From NCBI GenBank assembly GCA_945871415.1, contig CAMBWG010000025.1, positions 1-12,897 on the forward strand: 12,897 bases of DNA, written 5' to 3'. Source of the DNA: an uncultured Desulfovibrio sp. GTDB lineage: Bacteria > Desulfobacterota > Desulfovibrionia > Desulfovibrionales > Desulfovibrionaceae. The notes under the pieces are model-generated. The model was not told the DNA's origin, did no database searches, and saw only the letters and a program-made list of their open reading frames with translations. The position numbers and the translations under genes are program-made. Shown piece after piece: positions 7,972 to 12,897 of this stretch. The stretch's first letter is position 1, and every line of letters begins with the position of its first letter.

Positions 7972-8957
7972 TACCAGTCTCCCGGTCCCGACGGCCTGTG
8001 CGGAAAGGCCATGCGGGGGGCTTCGGCGCGGAGTTGCGCGGCGGTGACGCCCCGCACCGGCAGCCGTTCGCGCAGCCAGCGGAAAAAGGAGAAGATTTTT
8101 TCAAAATGGGCATCGGAGGCCCGTTGATCCGGCGTCTGGGGAGAGCCGCCGGGCATGAGCTCGGAGGAATGCCAGAAAATGCTCAGCACTTTGCCGCCGC
8201 GCGCATGATGCAGACGCGCCGTCGCGCGCATGACGCGGGTATTATGCCAGAAGGGATTGGCGCTGAGGGCTCCCCAGAAATGGAAAGCGTCCCGGCGGGG
8301 AATGTCGCGGATCAGGGTTCGCCAGAGAGCCGGCAGAGGGCGGAGAAGCGGAATCTGCGTAATGGGCGCTTCCAGCAGTGGCGTACCGTCTGGAGTTGCT
8401 CCGTCAACCCAGTAGGGATCAGCCGGGGCAAGAAAATGGTCCGGCCCGCCCTTGTGCTGGCGCAGCGGGCACACGGAACTGTCCAGGGTAATCCCCTGTT
8501 CCGCCAGCAGGGGGCGGACACAGCTCTTGAGATCCCAGCGTCCCATGCGGAAACTGGTAAGCGGCGCACCGTTGAACCGGCGTCCGGCCTCCAGCAGGGA
8601 AGCAAGACGGCGGCGCAGCAGATCACGATCCAGCGTATGGGTACGCGGCGGCGTGCCCGAACCGGACTGCGGATCAAGAGGCGGCGTGCTCCAGTGATGA
8701 AGATGGGCGGCGATTTCCGCACCGTGGCGATCTCGCAATTGTTCGAGAGTGCGGCAGGCTGCGGTGTCGGTCAGAACGGTGTGCGCGCAAAAGAGCGTCA
8801 GCGGAAAACCCAGTTCGTCGGAAAGCGGCGCAAGGCGCTGCAGAAGGGCGACATTACGGACGCTGCAACCTCTGGAGGCATAGCTTCCGGAGAACAGGCC
8901 TTCTTCTTCCACGTCGAGGCTGACCACGACGCGCAGGGGGGATGGAGATGTTTGCAT
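7971..8957 (-). CDS. Polysaccharide deacetylase-family protein (WalW-like)
   Basis: The 328-residue protein has a degenerate NodB-type deacetylase pattern. VVSLDVEEEG (Asp15) replaces the usual TFDDG, and EIAAHLHHW (His85, His87, His88) stands for the metal-binding HxxxH motif. SFRMGRW (Arg137, Arg140), DSSVCP and IFWHSSEL (His263) correspond to later motifs. Such proteins remove acyl groups from sugars; the substrate here is unknown. No signal peptide or membrane span is seen, so action on a cytoplasmic intermediate is likely. I prefer the ATG at 8957 over 9017 because conservation begins just after it and a good -35/-10 pair ends 6 nt upstream. Neither start has a clear ribosome site. It is divergent from the GT4 gene and coupled to the phosphatase-family gene. 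Confidence 0.82.
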   Translation of the reverse strand: MQTSPSPLRVVVSLDVEEEGLFSGSYASRGCSVRNVALLQRLAPLSDELGFPLTLFCAHTVLTDTAACRTLEQLRDRHGAEIAAHLHHWSTPPLDPQSGSGTPPRTHTLDRDLLRRRLASLLEAGRRFNGAPLTSFRMGRWDLKSCVRPLLAEQGITLDSSVCPLRQHKGGPDHFLAPADPYWVDGATPDGTPLLEAPITQIPLLRPLPALWRTLIRDIPRRDAFHFWGALSANPFWHNTRVMRATARLHHARGGKVLSIFWHSSELMPGGSPQTPDQRASDAHFEKIFSFFRWLRERLPVRGVTAAQLRAEAPRMAFPHRPSGPGDW

Positions 8958-8963
8958 GGGCAG

Positions 8964-9030
8964 AGTGTAGGTACTGCCGGGGACAATGGCAAGACGGGAG
9001 CTTGCCAAAATGGGCATGATGCGGGAGAAT
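8964..9030. promoter_or_regulatory. Symmetric divergent promoters between the deacetylase and GT4 genes
   Basis: TGGCAAG (8987-8993) and CTTGCCA (9001-9007) form a 7-bp inverted repeat, so each strand reads TTGCCA as a -35 element. Leftward, TTGCCA (8992-8987) is followed after 17 bp by TACACT (8969-8964), 6 nt before the ATG at 8957. Rightward, TTGCCA (9002-9007) is followed after 17 bp by GAGAAT (9025-9030), 5 nt before the ATG at 9036. Both would start transcription at or very near the ATG. The leftward match is better. The dyad could also be an operator. Confidence 0.45.
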
Positions 9031-9035
9031 GCGGC

Positions 9036-10115
9036 ATGCCTGTACCTCTTTCTATTGTCTTTGTCATGGAAGATCTCTGTTTCGGGGGGACGCAGCGGCA
9101 GTTGCTGGAGCTCGCCCGTCGCCTGGACCGGAAGCGTTTTTCTCCCACTATGATAACATTGACCGGCGCGACGGATATGGATGCGCTGGCGCACGAAGCG
9201 GGCATTCCCCTGATCCATCTGGGGACGGGGCGTCGCGTGCCTCCCCTGTTCTTCTGGGCGCTGCGGCGGGAGCTGGCGCGCCTGCGCCCGGATATTGTCC
9301 TGCCGGGAACCGCGCTGCCCAATATCTGGTGTCGGATCTGGGGGAAGTTGCTGGGGCTTCCGTGCGTCGTGGGAACCGTGCGTGGCGGCGGCGGCCCGCG
9401 GCGGCAGCATGAGCGGTGGCTGTGGCGGCTGACCCAGACCATGATCTGCAATTCCCTTGCCCTGCGCGATGTTTTGCAGAAGCTGGGCGTTCCGGCGTCT
9501 CGTCTCCATTATATTCCCAATGGCGTGGATACGGAACGGTTCGCGCCGACGGCTCTCCCGCCCTCGGCACGCCCGCCGGAAATACTGTGTGTGGCTCGGC
9601 TGGCCGGAGACAAGGATCATGAAACGCTGTTCCGGGCTCTGGCTCTGGTGCGCGAACGCCATCCCGCTGCCGTGCTGCGGCTTGTGGGCGACGGGCCGCG
9701 CGAAGCGGAACTGAAGACGATAGCGGCGGCTTCTCCGGTGCATGACGGCATCCTGTTTACGCCGGGCACAGCGGATGTTCGTCCCTGGTATGACGGTGCG
9801 CGCATCTTTGCGCTGTCCTCGGTGCGGGAGGGACAACCTAATGTCATTCTGGAAGCCATGGCCTGCGGTCTGCCGGTGTGCGCCACGCAGGTGGGAGGCA
9901 TTCCCCATCTGCTGGATGACGGGAGCTGCGGTCTGCTGAGTCCGGCGGGCGATGCCGAAGCTCTGGCGGGTAATCTGCTGCGGCTGCTGGATACTCCTTC
10001 TCTGGGCGATGAGCTGGGGCGGCACGGGCGGCAGCGTGTGGAAAAGGCCTTTTCCTTTGCCGCCATGGTGGCGGCGCATGAAACTCTGTTTGAAAAATGT
10101 GCGGGGCGGGGATGA
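9036..10115 (+). CDS. Glycosyltransferase family 4 (GT-B fold)
   Basis: The 359-residue protein looks like a retaining GT4 enzyme that moves a sugar from a nucleotide-sugar donor to a lipid-linked or glycan acceptor on the cytoplasmic face. The N-terminal GT-B domain opens with VFVMEDLCFGGTQRQ, the family-type glycine-rich loop. The C-terminal domain has YIPNGVD, VARLAGDKDHETL, LVGDGPREAEL and the donor-site EX7E motif in REGQPNVILEAMACGLPV, followed by VGGIPHLL. The ATG at 9036 immediately precedes the conserved start, and GGGAG at 9023-9027 is a ribosome site 8 nt upstream; the open frame to the left has no conserved content. The stop overlaps the lipoprotein start (ATGA), so the genes form one operon. 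Donor and acceptor are unknown. Confidence 0.92.
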   Translation: MPVPLSIVFVMEDLCFGGTQRQLLELARRLDRKRFSPTMITLTGATDMDALAHEAGIPLIHLGTGRRVPPLFFWALRRELARLRPDIVLPGTALPNIWCRIWGKLLGLPCVVGTVRGGGGPRRQHERWLWRLTQTMICNSLALRDVLQKLGVPASRLHYIPNGVDTERFAPTALPPSARPPEILCVARLAGDKDHETLFRALALVRERHPAAVLRLVGDGPREAELKTIAAASPVHDGILFTPGTADVRPWYDGARIFALSSVREGQPNVILEAMACGLPVCATQVGGIPHLLDDGSCGLLSPAGDAEALAGNLLRLLDTPSLGDELGRHGRQRVEKAFSFAAMVAAHETLFEKCAGRG

Positions 10116-10525
10116 AGTTCGGGAAAGCGGCGATTGGCCTTGCGGTCCTGTTGTTGGGTTGCGCCTGCGGACCTGCGGTTGAGGCCGCGGCCGACGCCGG
10201 CAAGGCGGAGCGCAGCGAAGTCTGGGAAGGTAAAATGTATTCTTCCACCTTCCGGGCAGCCATGTGCGTGGCGCCGGACGGCAAGGCACGCGGCGTGCTG
10301 CTGCTGCGCCAGCGCTCCGGCAAGGTGGATACCTATCATTTCTATGGTACGGAACGAAACGGCGTCATTGCCGTGTCGCACTCGTCCGGTCACAAGCTGG
10401 AAGCCCGTCATGCAACGCCGACATCGGTGCAGGGCTCGCTGCGTCTGGCAAACGGCATGAAATTTTCTTTCGATGCCGTGCGGGATACGTCGGGGCGCGT
10501 CAGCGGCGACTGCGCGCCCCTGTAG
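10112..10525 (+). CDS. Small putative lipoprotein, no recognised domain
   Basis: The 137-residue product starts with MKFGKAAIGLAVLLLGC: a basic N-terminus, a hydrophobic core and the lipobox LLGC ending at Cys17, with another Cys at 19. It should be exported and lipid-anchored after signal peptidase II cleavage. The mature part is polar, contains two further cysteines (in AAMCVA and GDCAPL) that could pair, and looks beta-rich. I do not recognise a family. ATG and the GT4 stop overlap as ATGA, so it is coupled to the glycosyltransferase, and a GT2/GT21-like gene follows 80 bp later. It may help hold or move an envelope product, but this is inference from context. Confidence 0.78.
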   Translation: MKFGKAAIGLAVLLLGCACGPAVEAAADAGKAERSEVWEGKMYSSTFRAAMCVAPDGKARGVLLLRQRSGKVDTYHFYGTERNGVIAVSHSSGHKLEARHATPTSVQGSLRLANGMKFSFDAVRDTSGRVSGDCAPL

Positions 10526-10529
10526 ACCC

Positions 10530-10564
10530 GGCTTGCGGGCGGCCTTTGTCCCGTCTGGCAAGCC
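10530..10564. other. Stem-loop between the lipoprotein and GT2 genes
   Basis: GGCTTGC (10530-10536) pairs perfectly with GCAAGCC (10558-10564) across 21 nt that can add a GGG/CCC pairing. There is no T run after it. It may tune read-through or mRNA processing between the two genes; termination is not supported. Confidence 0.3.
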
Positions 10565-10605
10565 CTGTGTGAATTTCTGATCTTGCTGCATTCGAGGTTG
10601 TGCTT

Positions 10606-11769
10606 ATGCTATGGTTCCTGCTGATCGGCGGCGTTATGCAATGTCTGCTGCTGCTGTGGCTGTTGCGAACCGGGGGACGGCTGAACCGGGAAAGCCTGCT
10701 GGCGGCTCCCCGGCGGAAGCGCTGGCCCTCGGCGGCGCTGATTGTGCCGGCTGCCGGAGAGCATCCCATGATGCAGGCGGCATTGCGCAGTCTGCTGATG
10801 CAGGATTATCCGGGGCTGCTGCCCATTTTTGTGACTGCCACGGAGGACGAGCCGGCGGCAAAGCTGGTGCGCGAACTGCAAAAGGATTTTCCGGTCCTGC
10901 GCCATGTGGTTGCCGGGAAGGCAGAAGACTGCGGGCAGAAGAATCATAACAGTCTTGCGGGGATAACCGCGGCGGGCGATACTGTGGATTTGTTGCTGTT
11001 TTGCGACAGCACGCATCTTGCCCGCCCTGATTTTGCCCGGCATCTGGCCGCGCCGGTTGCGGACGGCCAGAGCGATTTCAGCACCGGTTATCATACGGTC
11101 CTGCCGCGGGACAATTCGCTGGTTACGCTGGGGTATGCTTTCTGCGTACAGCTCATGCGTTACCTGCAGGGGCTGACGCCGTCCTTCACCCAGCCGTGGG
11201 GAGGCGCCATGTGCATACGGCGCAGCGTATTTGAACATATGGGGCTGCGGCGCTTCTGGCAGGAAAACGTCGTGGACGACTGTTCGCTGGCAGGGCTGCT
11301 TCCGGGTCTGGGCAAGCGTGTGATCCTGAGTCCCGGGGCTCTGCTGCATACGGAGGCGGAACATCACTCCTTCCGCGTCTGGCGCGCCTGGATGGATCGG
11401 CAGGTGCTGTTCCTGAAATTCTGTGTGCCGTCGCAGTGGCTTTTGCTGGGGCTTCTGCCTCTGGTGATGATTCTGCCGCCGGCGGTGGCCGCGGTGGCCG
11501 TAATCGGTATGCTTTGCGGCATGGTGCCCGTTGCAACGGGGCTGCCGGCGCTTGCTTTGCTGCTGTGGCTGACGCTCCTGCTGCACGGCTGGCGCTGCCA
11601 GATTTGCGCCCCGGGCTCCCTGTGGCGCTGGCTGGCGGCCTATGTTCTGAGCGCCGCGCTTTTTGCGGAAGTCTATCTGCGCACCATTCCGGCCCGGGGC
11701 ATCCTCTGGCACGGCATCTGGTATCGGGTGGGGCGTGGAGGCCGCGTTCTGGAGATGCGGCGTCAATGA
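10606..11769 (+). CDS. Membrane glycosyltransferase, GT2/GT21 (ceramide glucosyltransferase-like)
   Basis: The 387-residue protein has an N-terminal membrane segment (about residues 3-20), a cytosolic GT-A domain and about three C-terminal membrane segments (277-297, 300-325, 343-355). GT-A motifs visible are ALIVPAAGE, LLFCDSTHLARPDF (Asp134), QPWGGAMCIRR and ENVVDDCSLAG (Asp224/Asp225), resembling family 21 enzymes that glycosylate lipids. The expected (Q/R)xxRW is not clear; the matching area reads WMDRQVLFLK. The ATG at 10606 has GAGG 8 nt upstream; a GTG at 10600 is too close to that site. A membrane-lipid acceptor is plausible, but neither donor nor acceptor is shown. Its stop overlaps the next possible start (ATGA). 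Confidence 0.87.
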   Translation: MLWFLLIGGVMQCLLLLWLLRTGGRLNRESLLAAPRRKRWPSAALIVPAAGEHPMMQAALRSLLMQDYPGLLPIFVTATEDEPAAKLVRELQKDFPVLRHVVAGKAEDCGQKNHNSLAGITAAGDTVDLLLFCDSTHLARPDFARHLAAPVADGQSDFSTGYHTVLPRDNSLVTLGYAFCVQLMRYLQGLTPSFTQPWGGAMCIRRSVFEHMGLRRFWQENVVDDCSLAGLLPGLGKRVILSPGALLHTEAEHHSFRVWRAWMDRQVLFLKFCVPSQWLLLGLLPLVMILPPAVAAVAVIGMLCGMVPVATGLPALALLLWLTLLLHGWRCQICAPGSLWRWLAAYVLSAALFAEVYLRTIPARGILWHGIWYRVGRGGRVLEMRRQ

Positions 11770-11933
11770 CATTCCGACGTAGTGCACGATCGTCGGGAGG
11801 CCGTGTGAACTGCCGCCCGGCGGTATGTCCCGGCGGAACGGGCGCGGCGGGCGGAACCGCTGTCTTTGTCGCCCGTGGCGCGTTCTTTTCTCACTTTCAA
11901 CAGCGCGGTTTCGCCATCGGTAGGGTTTTATGA
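11766..11933 (+). CDS. Possible small ORF of 55 residues, unrecognised
   Basis: The ORF begins inside the GT2 stop (ATGA at 11766-11769) and ends inside the permease start (ATGA at 11930-11933), filling the gap exactly. GGAG at 11751-11754 is 11 nt upstream. The product is Arg/Gly/Ala-rich with two Cys, has no membrane segment or known motif, and its third-position GC is visibly lower than in its neighbours. It could be a genuine coupled microprotein, a translational bridge to the permease, or a decayed gene. I favour caution. Confidence 0.3.
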   Translation: MTFRRSARSSGGRVNCRPAVCPGGTGAAGGTAVFVARGAFFSHFQQRGFAIGRVL

Positions 11934-12897
11934 TAGCCGCATCGGATCTTTTTCGCGTCAGTTTGCGTCAGGTCGTGCGTCAGCGCGGTTTTGGCGTCAT
12001 TCTGTCCATCGCGCTCGGCATTACCGCCTTTATCACGCTGTCGGTACTGGGGCAGGAGATACGGTATAAAGTCGGGCAGGACATGGTGCTTATGGGCGGG
12101 GTCAATGTCATCCGGGTCTATATGGATGACGGGCAGTACCCCGGCCAGCCTCTGCGGGAGTTTTATCCAGAGACTGTCGAGGCCATTCGCAAGCTGCCCG
12201 GCGTGGGGCTTGTATGTTCCTCGATACGCACTTCGCATTTTTTCCCCATGCGGGTGGGGGAGCGCCGCCTGACTGTGGGGATGCTCGGCGTCGACGAGAA
12301 TTTCTTTGATGTTTTTTCTCTGAATATTGTGGCCGGGCGCTTTTTCTCCGCGGAGGATCAGGCCCTGCATCGCCGGGTTTGCGTGCTTGGCAACGAGGCG
12401 GCGGATGATCTCTTTGGATCTGCGGAAAATGCCATGGGCAAGCTGCTGACGCTGGGCAACGACATCTTTGAAGTCGTGGGCGTCGTCAGCGGCGTTATGC
12501 TGGGAGACTGGCGTCAGGGCGGTTTTCTTCCGACAACGACGATGATTGACCGCAACTGGGGCGACGGCCGCATATCACGGCTTTTTGTGCGCGGCATCGG
12601 CTGGGAAGACGTGCCGCCGCTGACGCAGCTCATTCCGCAGACCGTGCATGCCATACAGGATGCGCCCTATCTTGTCATTGCCACGCAGGCCGATCAGCTG
12701 GAACGCATCAAGGCGACCTTCATGTGGGTGGAAGCCCTGCTCTGGCTGGGCATTGCCGCCTCCCTGATGCTGGGGGGATTCGGTATCTGGTACGGCACCT
12801 TTGCGGCTGTGCGCGCACGCACCCGCGAAGTGGGCCTCAAAAAGGCCATGGGCGGTTCCGATGCCGATATTCTGGCGCAGTTCCTTGCCGAGGCACT
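11930..12897 (+). CDS. MacB/FtsX-type ABC transporter permease (partial, runs off the window)
   Basis: The first 322 codons are present and the 3' end is outside the window. Residues 20-40 (FGVILSIALGITAFITLSVL) are the first membrane segment. A large extracytoplasmic domain follows, with GVNVIRVYMDDG, LPGVGLV, AGRFFSAEDQ and VVGVVSG motifs of the MacB periplasmic core type. A second membrane segment is near residues 266-288, then TREVGLKKAMGGSDADILAQ, the conserved FtsX loop after it. No ATPase domain is fused, so a separate ATP-binding subunit is expected just downstream. The ATG at 11930 is fixed by an in-frame stop at 11921-11923; AGGG at 11922-11925 is a close ribosome site. It may export or remodel the product of the upstream glycosyltransferases, or be an unrelated envelope-stress exporter. 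Confidence 0.88.
   Translation, partial: MIAASDLFRVSLRQVVRQRGFGVILSIALGITAFITLSVLGQEIRYKVGQDMVLMGGVNVIRVYMDDGQYPGQPLREFYPETVEAIRKLPGVGLVCSSIRTSHFFPMRVGERRLTVGMLGVDENFFDVFSLNIVAGRFFSAEDQALHRRVCVLGNEAADDLFGSAENAMGKLLTLGNDIFEVVGVVSGVMLGDWRQGGFLPTTTMIDRNWGDGRISRLFVRGIGWEDVPPLTQLIPQTVHAIQDAPYLVIATQADQLERIKATFMWVEALLWLGIAASLMLGGFGIWYGTFAAVRARTREVGLKKAMGGSDADILAQFLAEA

Noticed and set aside
7177..8127. 316-codon plus-strand open frame over the phosphatase-family gene
   Set aside because: The minus strand holds the metal-binding Asp and His motifs of the alkaline phosphatase superfamily; the plus frame is a composition artefact.
7998..9035. Long N-terminal extension of the GT4 reading frame
   Set aside because: It is antisense to the deacetylase and lacks protein-like conservation. 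The GT4 domain begins exactly after the ATG at 9036, which has its own ribosome site.
7971..10289. 772-codon minus-strand open frame reaching across the GT4 gene
   Set aside because: Only the part from 8957 leftward encodes conserved deacetylase sequence. The upstream extension is Arg/Pro/Gln-rich, unlike any family, and is antisense to a well-supported glycosyltransferase.
10609..11787. 392-codon open frame antisense to the GT2/GT21-like gene
   Set aside because: It is Gln/His/Arg-rich shadow sequence; the sense strand has glycosyltransferase motifs and membrane segments.

Overview
The window looks like part of a chromosome from a GC-rich sulfate-reducer-type bacterium, most likely Desulfovibrionaceae. 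That placement is an inference from memory of family architecture: nif3-like, coiled-coil zinc ribbon and rnpB in a row, a long-form PurQ, and Desulfovibrio-like G-rich intergenic hairpins. There is no rRNA or other marker here to prove it.

Layout, left to right. (1) 1-1719: pyrG (CTP synthase) on the minus strand, with a copy of a dispersed repeat just past its 3' end. (2) 1720-4348: divergent from pyrG, a plus-strand run of purQ, a NIF3/YbgI-family metalloprotein gene and a coiled-coil C4 zinc-ribbon gene, behind a TTGACA promoter whose -35 lies in an inverted repeat. (3) 4349-5211: the RNase P RNA gene with a 17-bp perfect-stem terminator, bracketed by two oppositely oriented copies of the dispersed repeat and preceded by a second, G/C-skewed hairpin repeat. 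(4) 5212-6941: a LysE/RhtB exporter gene and a divergent LysR-type regulator gene, sharing an AT-rich, palindrome-rich control region. (5) 6942-7182: a spacer with the second copy of the hairpin repeat, placed between convergent genes. (6) 7183-12897: an apparent cell-envelope locus. On the minus strand are a WalW-like polysaccharide deacetylase gene and a translationally coupled alkaline-phosphatase-superfamily gene. Divergent on the plus strand are a GT4 glycosyltransferase, a small lipoprotein, a GT2/GT21-like membrane glycosyltransferase, a doubtful 55-codon ORF, and a MacB/FtsX-type ABC permease cut by the window end.

How the parts fit together. PyrG and PurQ are both glutamine-dependent nucleotide-synthesis enzymes expressed from one divergent intergenic region. 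The LysE/LysR pair is a typical exporter plus local regulator. The 7.2-12.9 kb locus is the best candidate for an uncharacterised system: two glycosyltransferases, a cytoplasmic-looking deacetylase, a cytoplasmic-looking phosphatase/phosphodiesterase, a lipoprotein and an ABC permease could build, trim and move an envelope glycolipid or glycan. Its substrate cannot be read from the sequence. The divergent promoter region in its middle is strikingly symmetric and may give leaderless or nearly leaderless messages.
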